Below, piece after piece: positions 1 to 9,151 of a DNA stretch of 32,375 nt. The position numbers and the translations under genes were made by a program. Origin of the DNA: an uncultured Clostridia bacterium (GTDB taxonomy: Bacteria; Bacillota; Clostridia; TANB77; CAG-508); contig CANRLO010000009.1 in the NCBI GenBank assembly GCA_947631495.1, forward strand, positions 1 through 32,375, read 5' to 3'. Under the pieces are notes generated by a model that saw nothing but the letters and a program-made list of their open reading frames with translations, was not told where the DNA came from and did no database searches. The first letter of the stretch is position 1, and every line of letters starts with the position of its first letter.

Positions 1-36
1 TTTTTGAGGCATTTTTGTGATGCCTATTTTTTTGTC
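1..36. terminator. Hairpin terminator (AGGCAT...ATGCCT followed by T-run)
   Basis: gaggcatttttgtgatgcctattttttt: inverted repeat followed by a T tract. Confidence 0.6.
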
Positions 37-90
37 CTTATTTTAGTTTTAAAATAGAACTTTCCTATAATATAAAAGAAGACGAAGAAG

Positions 91-369
91 CTAGTTAGCT
101 TCCTCGTCTTCTTCCATCATTTTTATATTTTTTTCTATTAAATTTTGGTTCCGCTTATATGACATTACAATTAACCAAATCACTAAAAGTACGCCTATTA
201 TGAGTATTCCATTAATATTTAAGTTGCTTGTATATCCACCTAAAATTATGCAATACATCACATCTATTGCTGACATTTTTACTTGCCTTTTGGTAATAAA
301 AGTATTCCATATTGCAAAAAACACATAGATTATTGTAATAACAATAATACTACCTAACATTATTTCCAT
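91..369 (-). CDS. Small membrane protein, unknown function (92 aa)
   Basis: ORF with hydrophobic segments and acidic C-terminus; SD-like AGGAGG-type sequence upstream. Confidence 0.6.
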   Translation of the reverse strand: MEIMLGSIIVITIIYVFFAIWNTFITKRQVKMSAIDVMYCIILGGYTSNLNINGILIIGVLLVIWLIVMSYKRNQNLIEKNIKMMEEDEEAN

Positions 370-564
370 ATTGCTTTCCTCCTTGTGCTTGTTAATAATT
401 GTTAGTTGCTAATTTTTTAATTATTATACTCTAATTTTTATAAAATTGCAAGCACAAGTTACCAAAAACTTTCTTTCTGAATAAAATATGTATATCTAAG
501 TTTTTTTAGTAGATACTAATACATAGAAAAAAAGAAAAGAAAAGAAAGGGGATTTTTTTGTCTT

Positions 565-1416
565 ATGAAATCTTTTTGCATAAAAACGAATAACCAAGAA
601 ATCATACAGTATTTATTAAAAAATTTAGAAACCTCTTCCTTAGAAAATATTTATTATATTCATAGAAAATTCAAATGTTATGAAAATGTTATAGTACATT
701 ATAAAGGCAATGAGCAAAGTCTTTTTTTAGGCTTTTTAGCTGATGTTTTAACCGATTGCATTCTTTTCTTTTATGAGCCTATTTTGCTTCGAAAAATCCT
801 TTACTTTCACTACTTCTATTTTGATGATTTTGAAAGAAAGTTAATTGAAGAAAATTGCTATAAACAGATTATTTTAGAAGAAGATGACACATTAAAATAT
901 AGAAAAGAAGAAATTTGGTCTTGTGCATTACTCTATCTTCATGAAAATAAATCTATGATTTTAGATGGTTTTGTCACGTTCCGTTTGGAAGACTATTGCC
1001 ACACTTTAGAGGAAATTGTTGACAGTGCTGTAAATGAATATGTTATAGAGAAAGAATATACTGAATTTATAGACTTATTAAAATTATATATAGATTCAAA
1101 AGAGCCTCTTTGTAATATCATCCATTTAGTTTATCATAATGGAGATTCCGTTTTACTAAATCAAGAAAAGCATGTCATTTCACTAGATGATAGTATTTTT
1201 CATGCAAAATATTTATCCGATATATCATTTTCTTCTAATGACTATGCCTTAAACGCCTTGCTAACTTTGCTTCCAAAAAGAATTGAAATTCATTTAATTG
1301 GATATGAAGATGAATTTATAAACACACTAAAATTAATTTTTGGCAATCGTATTTTTATTTGTAAAGAATGTAACATTTGCCATACTTATCGTGTTTTAAA
1401 TAATGTGCATAGCTAA
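565..1416 (+). CDS. ytxC: YtxC-like sporulation protein
   Basis: 283 aa; DGFVTFRLEDYCHTLEEIVDSAVNEYVIEKEYTEFIDLLKLYID resembles the YtxC family. Confidence 0.75.
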   Translation: MKSFCIKTNNQEIIQYLLKNLETSSLENIYYIHRKFKCYENVIVHYKGNEQSLFLGFLADVLTDCILFFYEPILLRKILYFHYFYFDDFERKLIEENCYKQIILEEDDTLKYRKEEIWSCALLYLHENKSMILDGFVTFRLEDYCHTLEEIVDSAVNEYVIEKEYTEFIDLLKLYIDSKEPLCNIIHLVYHNGDSVLLNQEKHVISLDDSIFHAKYLSDISFSSNDYALNALLTLLPKRIEIHLIGYEDEFINTLKLIFGNRIFICKECNICHTYRVLNNVHS

Positions 1417-1419
1417 GAA

Positions 1420-1490
1420 ATAAATTTTAGGGACGGGTCTAAAAATTTAAAATTAATTATTAAATTTTTAGACCCGTCCCTAAAATTTAT
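1420..1490. repeat. Long perfect inverted repeat between convergent genes (31-bp arms), likely bidirectional terminator
   Basis: ATAAATTTTAGGGACGGGTCTAAAAATTTAA (1420-1450) is the reverse complement of 1460-1490. Confidence 0.85.
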
Positions 1491-1837
1491 TATTTCATAT
1501 TATCAAGTCCGCCTTCTATCTGGAATAAATTAGAATATCCTAGCTCTTGTAAAAGTTTTATAGCTCTTTGGCTTCTACTTCCAGATTGACAATAAATAAT
1601 TATAGTATTTTCTTTGTCCTTTAATAATTTTTCTGCATTTCTTTCTAAATCATATAATGGATAGTTAATACTTCCATCTAAATGTCCCTCTTTATATTCT
1701 TGTGGACTTCTTACATCCACTAAAATAGCATGTTGAACATTTTTTAAAATTGTTTTTGCATTTTCATAATCTATATTACTTTCTTCACTATTTCTATATT
1801 TTCGAAAGAAATGTTTTATACTTTCATATATTTTCAT
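1490..1837 (-). CDS. Rhodanese-like domain protein
   Basis: LVDVRSPQEYKEGHLDGSINYPL...IIIYCQSGSRSQRAIKLLQELGYSN..EGG: rhodanese motifs with active-site Cys. Confidence 0.9.
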   Translation of the reverse strand: MKIYESIKHFFRKYRNSEESNIDYENAKTILKNVQHAILVDVRSPQEYKEGHLDGSINYPLYDLERNAEKLLKDKENTIIIYCQSGSRSQRAIKLLQELGYSNLFQIEGGLDNMK

Positions 1838-1916
1838 ATTTTCACTTCCTGTCTATAAAACCTGATGTTTTTCCATTTTATATCAATTCTATTTTGTTTA
1901 AAAATGATATAATAAA

Positions 1917-1959
1917 AATAGACATCCTATTTTATTTTATGAAGGATGTCTATTTTTTG
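1917..1959. terminator. Hairpin terminator
   Basis: aatagacatcct...aggatgtctatttttt. Confidence 0.7.
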
Positions 1960-2006
1960 TTATTTTTATTATTATTTATTGTTTAGTTCTTTTAATTTTA
2001 TTTCGT

Positions 2007-2633
2007 TTAATTGTTACACAATTTTGAAATTGTTGTTAAAATGAACAATACAACAGCTATCGGCATTGTAAATTGGTTTATTGGTAATCTAGTAATAGCA
2101 AGTATTGCAAAGTATAATAATTGAATTGCAACAATTCCTACTACTGTTTCTGCTAATGCTTTTGGCATATTTATTTCATTTCCTTGATGCTTATATATTG
2201 CTATATAGATGATGAAATAAACCATAACTAAAGCAAATGAAATAATAGCTGGTATAATATATGGTTTTATAATATCTACAATGCTTACGCTTGGAACTTC
2301 TGTTACTAATATATCTTCTGTTTTATTTTCAATGCCATATTTCTCGTTTATTTTTGTATTTAAATTTTCTAATTGCTCATCTGTGATATCTTTTACACTA
2401 ATAGCTACCATATCTTCATATAATTCTACTTTTTGAATGACTATTTTTTGGTTTCCTACAATTTCTTTTACCATGTCATATATTTCTTTGTCTTCGAATT
2501 CTTTTCCAATATAAATATCTACTTCTTTATGGTCGCTATATGTAAAACCAAGGTTGAAGCCCCAAATAGCTGCAACTACAATACCTATTATTATAATAAT
2601 AGCAATAATTCCGATTCCTATTTTCTTTTTCAT
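2007..2633 (-). CDS. SecF-like/membrane protein, reduced (208 aa), downstream of SecD-like gene
   Basis: N-terminal TM, small periplasmic-type domain, TM segments at C-terminus; directly downstream of secD-like ORF. Confidence 0.5.
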   Translation of the reverse strand: MKKKIGIGIIAIIIIIGIVVAAIWGFNLGFTYSDHKEVDIYIGKEFEDKEIYDMVKEIVGNQKIVIQKVELYEDMVAISVKDITDEQLENLNTKINEKYGIENKTEDILVTEVPSVSIVDIIKPYIIPAIISFALVMVYFIIYIAIYKHQGNEINMPKALAETVVGIVAIQLLYFAILAITRLPINQFTMPIAVVLFILTTISKLCNN

Positions 2634-2648
2634 GCTTCTTCCCTCCTT

Positions 2649-4055
2649 CTAATCTCTAAGCATAAGGTTTGTTATACTTAGATGATATAATAATGCAATG
2701 GCAATTCCCCAGAATAATACTACACCTATTGAAATATCCATAAATGTAAATGTGATTGCAATAATTAAGGTAGGAATTAAAACAATTAGAGCATTTTTTA
2801 CTACTTTTATGATTTCTTCTTGTTTTAATATACTATTTTCGATGAAGTAACTAATAATTACACTAAGTGCTATTCCAATTAGCCCTGCAATAGAAATTTC
2901 TACATTAAAGTATCTTATTGCAATTAATAAAAGAGCTATATAACCTACAAGCGAAATGCTTGCTAAAATTCCTTTTGTTTTATATTTGATTATAAAATAA
3001 ATCATTCCAATAGTTACAATAGCAATAGCTACGCTTATTGCTATCGCAATCGTTTGCGATGTAATATCTGAATAGATAAATTGATTTTGCTCTACTTCAT
3101 AAATAATTGGCATTATACCACTATCTATTAAGCTTGATATATTTGAAGCATCTGTTAAATATTCTTGTAATTGTTCTTGTGTTGCACTAGTAGAAGAGCC
3201 TACTGATAGTTGCAAAATTCCATTAGAGATTTCGCTATCAAAATATGTTGTAAGCAAAGTACTATCATCTAACTTTATGGCAATTTTTTTTGCAACGGTT
3301 TCTTGAGTTTGGTCAGTTTGTTCTGTATTTTGTGTCTCTTCAGTATTTTGTGTTTCTTCAGTTTCTTGCGCATTTTCTACATTTTGGCTGTTTTGGTCTT
3401 CTTCTGTTTGTGGTATTTCAACATAAGTATTAGTTATATTTTTAAACTTTTCGGTTCCCTCTTTATTAAATTCAAAGTTAATGAAAATAGTAACATTTCC
3501 GCTAGAATTGCTTCCATAACCAGCGCGTACTGATTTTATATCATCGTTTGTCATTAAAACTTCGTTAGTATCGTTATCTACTATTTCAAATTTTCCTTGA
3601 GAATACATTTGTCCAACAATAACATCTGTGTTCTCATTTTCTGGAATTTCCAAAATAATCATTCCATTTTCATCGTTTTGTTTAATTACATAGTCAGTTA
3701 CATACATTTTTTTTAATCTTTTTTCAACAACAGCTTTTACTTTTTCATAATTTTCCTGTGTTAAAACTTCTTCACTATTTACCTTTATTTCCTCTGTTTT
3801 TGCAACTTCTGTTTCAGTATCTGTATCTGGAATGACATTTCCTTCTGCGTCATATTTAATAGTTTCTTTTACATCATCATTTACTTTTAAAACTATTTTT
3901 CTATAGCCTTTTAAATCTCTTGCAAGTTGGTATTCTGGCAAAATATTAATGTATTGTCCTTTACTTTGTACAAAAATACCCCCAAATGATATTATAGCTA
4001 GTAAAATAATTACTAAAATAATTAGTGTTAATTTTAAACCTTTGTATTTTTTCAT
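2649..4055 (-). CDS. secD: SecD-like protein translocase subunit
   Basis: KVKAVVEKRLKKMYVTDYVIKQNDENGMIILEIPENENTDVIVGQMYSQGKFEIVD is SecD-like; C-terminal multi-TM domain. Confidence 0.75.
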   Translation of the reverse strand: MKKYKGLKLTLIILVIILLAIISFGGIFVQSKGQYINILPEYQLARDLKGYRKIVLKVNDDVKETIKYDAEGNVIPDTDTETEVAKTEEIKVNSEEVLTQENYEKVKAVVEKRLKKMYVTDYVIKQNDENGMIILEIPENENTDVIVGQMYSQGKFEIVDNDTNEVLMTNDDIKSVRAGYGSNSSGNVTIFINFEFNKEGTEKFKNITNTYVEIPQTEEDQNSQNVENAQETEETQNTEETQNTEQTDQTQETVAKKIAIKLDDSTLLTTYFDSEISNGILQLSVGSSTSATQEQLQEYLTDASNISSLIDSGIMPIIYEVEQNQFIYSDITSQTIAIAISVAIAIVTIGMIYFIIKYKTKGILASISLVGYIALLLIAIRYFNVEISIAGLIGIALSVIISYFIENSILKQEEIIKVVKNALIVLIPTLIIAITFTFMDISIGVVLFWGIAIALLYHLSITNLMLRD

Positions 4056-4165
4056 TTTTATTATCTTCCTTTCTTGTCTTCACAATATAAAAAATTGTAA
4101 TACCTTTCAATTTTTTTGTAATGTATTTGAGTTTTTAATAGGTTATACTAATAAACCATTTTTAC

Positions 4166-4825
4166 TTATAATAGTTTTGTTCCGTTTATAATAAGTTCAA
4201 ACCAAATATTTAAGTATTTAGCTGCATATTTACTCATCATTGTACGGTCCATAAAAATTTCAAAATAATCTAATACTGGGCAAATTGTGGTATCTATGCT
4301 TAAGTCTAATGTAGCAATTCTTGTTTCTTTGTCTATACTAAAATCTGCATTAGTTACGGCATAATTTACTTTATCATGCTTGTCAAAAGTAGACATGTTA
4401 GTATTAACTACTCTATCACGATGAACATCAGATTTATCTGCTAAAATTAGGGCAGCTGATATATCGCTTACAGCTGTTCCAGTTTGTTCATCATGGTTTC
4501 CAATTGCCATCATAATTTCGGTTCTTTCCTTAACGTCCATTCCCATTTCTTTTAAGATTTGGTAAGCAAGAATTGCTCCTGAATGAGCATGATCTACTCT
4601 ATTTACACAATTTCCAATGTCATGCATATACCCTGCAATTTTGGCAAGTTCTATCCTTTCTTTTGGATAATCTAAAGTTTCTAAAATTCTTCCTGCTCTA
4701 TTAGAAACAATAGAAATATGCCTTGTGGAGTGTTCTGTATAACCTAAAGCATTTAATTGTTTCTGCGAACCTACAATTAACTCTTGAATTTCTTGATTAT
4801 TTTTAACTTCTTCTAAAGTTATCAT
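4166..4825 (-). CDS. HD domain phosphohydrolase
   Basis: HSTRHISIVSNRAGRILETL...GYMHDIGNCVNRVDHAHSGAILAYQIL: HD motif. Confidence 0.85.
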   Translation of the reverse strand: MITLEEVKNNQEIQELIVGSQKQLNALGYTEHSTRHISIVSNRAGRILETLDYPKERIELAKIAGYMHDIGNCVNRVDHAHSGAILAYQILKEMGMDVKERTEIMMAIGNHDEQTGTAVSDISAALILADKSDVHRDRVVNTNMSTFDKHDKVNYAVTNADFSIDKETRIATLDLSIDTTICPVLDYFEIFMDRTMMSKYAAKYLNIWFELIINGTKLL

Positions 4826-4869
4826 CTACGTTCCTCCGTTAACTCTGCTTTATTCTATCGTAAAACCAT

Positions 4870-4912
4870 AAAAAATTCAACCATTTTTTGTAAATTGGTT
4901 GAATTTGTTTTT
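4870..4912. terminator. Hairpin terminator
   Basis: aaattcaacca...tggttgaattt followed by a T-rich tract. Confidence 0.65.
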
Positions 4913-4952
4913 GTTTTATTTTCTTGTTCTCTATTTTTTCGTTTATTATACT

Positions 4953-5423
4953 TTAATAATTTTTAAAAAAAGGGTGTCCCCAGCGTTCCAAAATGGAACG
5001 AAAAGGGGCGTCCCTCTTGTTCACCCTCTTGTTCAATTTAAATTTACTCCTATGATTCCTCCGAAGCATTCCTGCTACAATGCTAGCTACCATCATAATA
5101 ATAGTATTTATATTACAAGAAAATCCAGCACCTGTTAGACTAGAAAGTATGTAAATAGTAAGGATATAAATAATTCCTACAAAACCGCCATTTAATAGCC
5201 CATTCTTTTTAATTTTTAATGTACTAATACTGCTACCAATTAAAATACTAATTGCTGTAATTACAATTAAAACAGGGTTTATAATATTTTCTTGTAAGTT
5301 TGTATAAGTAAGTAAAATAGCAAAAATAAATAGTAGTAATAATGTAATAATAATAGCTGTAATACTGCCCTTTACAATACGCATTAAATTTGTTGAAAGT
5401 TCTTTTTTATCAAAGTTTTCCAT
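4953..5423 (-). CDS. TIGR04086-like integral membrane protein with repeat-encoded C-terminal tail
   Basis: Four hydrophobic segments; the last ~25 aa (KRVNKRDAPFRSILERWGHPFFKNY) are translated from the dispersed repeat at 4970-5030. Confidence 0.6.
   Translation of the reverse strand: MENFDKKELSTNLMRIVKGSITAIIITLLLLFIFAILLTYTNLQENIINPVLIVITAISILIGSSISTLKIKKNGLLNGGFVGIIYILTIYILSSLTGAGFSCNINTIIMMVASIVAGMLRRNHRSKFKLNKRVNKRDAPFRSILERWGHPFFKNY
4970..5035. repeat. Dispersed REP-like palindromic repeat, copy A
   Basis: gggtgtccccagcGTTCCAAAATGGAACgaaaaggggcgtccctcttgttc, near-identical to 13767-13818. Confidence 0.8.
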
Positions 5424-5520
5424 ATTAGTTTCATTCCTTCCTTAAAGAGCTCAAATTCACTTGAAATATGAATTTTTCTATTTTTAATTTATTATATTTA
5501 CTTTGCTTGTTTTTTAGAAC

Positions 5521-5552
5521 ATAAAAGGATGTACAAATTTGCACATCCTTTT
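5521..5552. terminator. Hairpin terminator
   Basis: ATAAAAGGATGT acaaatttgc ACATCCTTTTAT. Confidence 0.7.
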
Positions 5553-5633
5553 ATCTTTACTTAATTTTAATTTATATTTACATAGTTTGTTTTAAAAATT
5601 TGACACCTTTTGGTAACTTTTTTCTTGAAAGTG

Positions 5634-7424
5634 CTATGGGCACAAAACAACACGGAAAGTACAATATCCATTGTTAGAATCATAGTAATATCGTGAACAA
5701 AATATACCTGCTACAGAACCATCGTTATAATAACCACCACGAACAATAATTGGATCTCTTTTAATACATAATTGTATTAAATTTTCTAACCATCCATTAA
5801 GACTAGTTCCTTGATATACTTCTTTTGTTCCATCTCCTATTTTTCCTATATTATATAATACTGTACCGCTATTTGCATCAGAATCATTTGTGTACGCTGT
5901 TATATATTTTGTACTTATATATTCATTGTTTTCATTTTTTGCATATTTTGTCATATTTCCAGCATAACTACTTCCTGATAAAACACTTTCTGATCCCTTT
6001 GCATTAAATATAGCAACACGTTCACTTGCATTTCCAGACAAATCATATATTCCATATACATTTCCCGTACTACTTTGTAAAGTTTTTTCAATATATTGGT
6101 CTCCTGTTCCTCCTCCGCGATAATAATTACCACCATTGCTATTAATTTCTATTTCATTTCCATTTCTTCCATATTGACTATGTGTTAAATATGCCACTGC
6201 ACCCCATTCACTATTCTTTGACATATGGCTATGCATAAAGCTTGTTATTCCATCTTCTTTATCTTCTGTTCCATTATACCCAAATGTTGCTTTTCTTGCA
6301 TTTTCATACTGAACACCTACATTTTGCCCTCTGATACTTGCTGTACCAAATGTACTATTAAGATTTGATGGTGTTGACTCTCCCATTTCAAATTTTGCAA
6401 ACCAAAATCCTTGTAAATCTGTGTTCCAACCACCATTAGCATAACCTATATCACTTTCATCTGTAAATGCTGGATGTACTATATATGTTTGGCCGTTATA
6501 TATTGTTTTTTCTATACCTTTATCTAATTCATATTTTATTTGTCCATTTTTTGCTTCCCACAACCCATATCCATCATAATATCCTGTTGGTTCTGTACTT
6601 GTTTCACTTTCATAATATGTTATTCTATATGCAAATCTTGGTATCCATACAAAATAACTATTATTTGCTGTTCTTGCATTTGCCCATTTACTACTAATAT
6701 TATCTTTTAATTGTCCAGCTTTAATTCCTTCTGTTTCTCTTGCTGTACTATCCCCATTATCTTGATAATTGTACCAATCATTATCTTTATTAGTTTCATC
6801 TGCTGGAACCCAATTATTATGCCCACCGTTGTTTTCATTTTTTTCAAATTTTACTGCTGTTAATTTTTCTGTGCCTGACTCTAAAATTGGTGCATTTGGT
6901 TTTTGTGATGGATTGTTAGTTATTCCATTTAACCAAATTACATCTATCTTTCCATAGTTTGTTATCACTTGTGTATTAGAATTTTCAGGAAGATTTTCAT
7001 TTGGTTTAACAGTTATCTCTTCTTCAACTATATCTTTTATTGTAACATTTCCATCTTCTTCTATTGTAAATTCATAATTATCTTTTGTTACTTTACAAGG
7101 TAATTCTATCTCACCATTGTTACTTTCATATTCATCAATTACTTTTTTTGATAAAAGTTTATCTAATTCATCTTTTAATTTGCCTGTATTAATACTTGGA
7201 TTATCTTCATCTATTGTTGATGTTAATACTGATAATTCTATTTGCTCTTTCACGTTCGCTATTTTGGTATCTTCTACTGCTTTTTTAGCTTCTTTAAGTA
7301 ATCCATTTTCGCCTAATACTAAATTTATACTGACTCCTGCTAAAATAATTAACACTATAATTGTAATTACTAATGCAATTAGTGTAATAGCTTTTTCCTT
7401 TGTATTTTTCATATTTACCTCCAC
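5634..7424 (-). CDS. Prepilin-like N-terminus plus FGE-sulfatase/C-type-lectin-like C-terminal domain
   Basis: KEKAITLIALVITIIVLIILAGVSINLVLGENGLLKEAKKA (class III signal-like TM); C-term FVWIPRFAYRI..GIYDLSGNASER..VRGGYYNDGSVAGIFCSRYYYDSNNGYCTFRVVLCP. Confidence 0.7.
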   Translation of the reverse strand: MEVNMKNTKEKAITLIALVITIIVLIILAGVSINLVLGENGLLKEAKKAVEDTKIANVKEQIELSVLTSTIDEDNPSINTGKLKDELDKLLSKKVIDEYESNNGEIELPCKVTKDNYEFTIEEDGNVTIKDIVEEEITVKPNENLPENSNTQVITNYGKIDVIWLNGITNNPSQKPNAPILESGTEKLTAVKFEKNENNGGHNNWVPADETNKDNDWYNYQDNGDSTARETEGIKAGQLKDNISSKWANARTANNSYFVWIPRFAYRITYYESETSTEPTGYYDGYGLWEAKNGQIKYELDKGIEKTIYNGQTYIVHPAFTDESDIGYANGGWNTDLQGFWFAKFEMGESTPSNLNSTFGTASIRGQNVGVQYENARKATFGYNGTEDKEDGITSFMHSHMSKNSEWGAVAYLTHSQYGRNGNEIEINSNGGNYYRGGGTGDQYIEKTLQSSTGNVYGIYDLSGNASERVAIFNAKGSESVLSGSSYAGNMTKYAKNENNEYISTKYITAYTNDSDANSGTVLYNIGKIGDGTKEVYQGTSLNGWLENLIQLCIKRDPIIVRGGYYNDGSVAGIFCSRYYYDSNNGYCTFRVVLCP

Positions 7425-7522
7425 TATTTTAATTTTATTTTTATAAGTTGTTTTTATTATATTTAACTAATTTTTAGTTGTCAACACTTATATATTTTTT
7501 ATTTGTTTTTAATTTCTCCTGT

Positions 7523-8059
7523 TTATCTCCAAATGTCTTGGTTAATAAATTGTGTTAATGCCATGATAAAGGCTTGTTTGGTTAAATCGATTCTAGAAAT
7601 TCTATCTTGTGTTAATAGACTAATACCACCTTTTCCTGCTCTTAATTCTGTTTCATTAAAAATTCGGTCCATTACTTTTCCTAAATCTGTTTCTATAATT
7701 TCTTTTACATACTTTTCTGGTACTGGAAATCCAGAACTTGTACCCCAACTTTTGAATCCATTTTTATCTTCGATTACTGCAATATTGATAATAGTCCATT
7801 CTCCTAATTGATTCGTAATACCAGATTCAACTGCTACATAAAAATCTGCTTCTTTTCCTTGCTCCTTTGCTATTTTTCTTACATTTTTTACTCTGTTGCT
7901 AGCTCCTTCATAAATTTCTTTATTCACTGGTTCTTCCGAAACATCACTACTTGCCTTAATTCCTTCTATTTCAAATTCTTTAAAATATTCTGAAAAAGCT
8001 AGTTTTGCTCCTTCTATTTTTCCTGGATTACTGCTTGCCACTATTATTTTCATATTCAT
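7523..8059 (-). CDS. Inosine/xanthosine triphosphatase, DUF84/YjjX family
   Basis: MKIIVASSNPGKIEGAKLAFSEYF...SDVSEEPVNKEIYEGASNRVKNV...FYVAVESGI; start placed at 8059 after GGAG SD, not at 8122. Confidence 0.85.
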   Translation of the reverse strand: MNMKIIVASSNPGKIEGAKLAFSEYFKEFEIEGIKASSDVSEEPVNKEIYEGASNRVKNVRKIAKEQGKEADFYVAVESGITNQLGEWTIINIAVIEDKNGFKSWGTSSGFPVPEKYVKEIIETDLGKVMDRIFNETELRAGKGGISLLTQDRISRIDLTKQAFIMALTQFINQDIWR

Positions 8060-8266
8060 TATCTCCTTTATGCTTTCCTTTTTGTTTGATTGTATCATAA
8101 GGCTATTTAAATTGCAATTCATTATACAATATCTATGATTTTTTATTAAAACAGTTTACATATTTTTTATTTTATGGTATACTAAAACCATCAGTTTTTA
8201 AGTTAGGTAAAAATACTTTTTTACCTGTATTATAACACTATTATTCATCTTAAGGAGGAAAACAAA

Positions 8267-9049
8267 ATGAAAAAGAAAAAAGTGTTAGTAAGTGGTTGCA
8301 ATGGTCACATGGGGCGGATTGTCTGCTCGCTTATTGCGCAGACAGACGACATGGAAGTTGTAGCCGGGTTTGATCTGGTAGAAGATACTTCTGGGTCTTT
8401 CCCTGTTTTTAATTCGTATGTTTCTTTACACGATTGGTCTGCTGACTCTACTATAATGCCGGATGTTATTATTGATTTTTCTTCTCCGGATGCTACCAAG
8501 ACGATTTTGCAGTATGCTTATGCGCACGAAATTCCTATTGTTATTGCAACAACCGGCCTTTCTGAAGCTACTATGCAGGAGATTAAGGATATGTCTGAGG
8601 AAATTCCTATTTTCCAGTCTCCCAATATGTCAATTCAGGTAGCTCTGATAACAGAACTGCTGAAGGAGATTGCCTGGACTATTCCTAAGGCTGAAGTAGA
8701 AATTACAGAAACGCATCACAATCGTAAAAAAGATGCTCCCAGTGGTACTGCCAAGATGTTTGCTTCTGCCATTAAAAGTGTATTGGACAATGCAAACGAT
8801 GCAGAAAACACTATCATCTACGGCAGAGAAGGAAAACGGCAGGAACATGAAATTGGTATGTGCTCCAAGCGTGGAGGTAACATTGTAGGTACGCATACTA
8901 TTGAGTTCTTTAGTCCGTTTGAAACTTTGGAAATTACTCATACGGCTCATTCCAGAGAACTCTTTGCAGATGGTGCTATTCATGCAGCAAGGTACATTCT
9001 CAATTTTGCCTCCGGTTTGCTCACGATGGATGATTTAGTTAACGACTAA
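8267..9049 (+). CDS. dapB: 4-hydroxy-tetrahydrodipicolinate reductase
   Basis: VSGCNGHMGRIV...VIIDFSSPDAT...IATTGLSE..EITETHHNRKKDAPSGTAKM; SD aaggagg. Confidence 0.95.
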   Translation: MKKKKVLVSGCNGHMGRIVCSLIAQTDDMEVVAGFDLVEDTSGSFPVFNSYVSLHDWSADSTIMPDVIIDFSSPDATKTILQYAYAHEIPIVIATTGLSEATMQEIKDMSEEIPIFQSPNMSIQVALITELLKEIAWTIPKAEVEITETHHNRKKDAPSGTAKMFASAIKSVLDNANDAENTIIYGREGKRQEHEIGMCSKRGGNIVGTHTIEFFSPFETLEITHTAHSRELFADGAIHAARYILNFASGLLTMDDLVND

Positions 9050-9080
9050 CTTGTAGTAACTATCAATCTTACGTAAAAAT

Positions 9081-9113
9081 AACTGTCTATTTTTAATAGG
9101 CAGTTATTTTTTG
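9081..9113 (+). terminator. Rho-independent terminator after dapB
   Basis: aactgtcta tttttaa taggcagtt attttttg. Confidence 0.75.
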
Positions 9114-9151
9114 TTTTATTTTGGTTCATACTAATAGCGGGTGATACCAAT

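Noticed and set aside
8189-8266. Lysine riboswitch upstream of dapB
   Set aside because: Leader too short, with only a small AGGTAAAAA/TTTTTTACCT hairpin; no lysine riboswitch core seen.
8305-8983. Minus-strand ORFs inside dapB
   Set aside because: Antisense to a confidently identified dapB.
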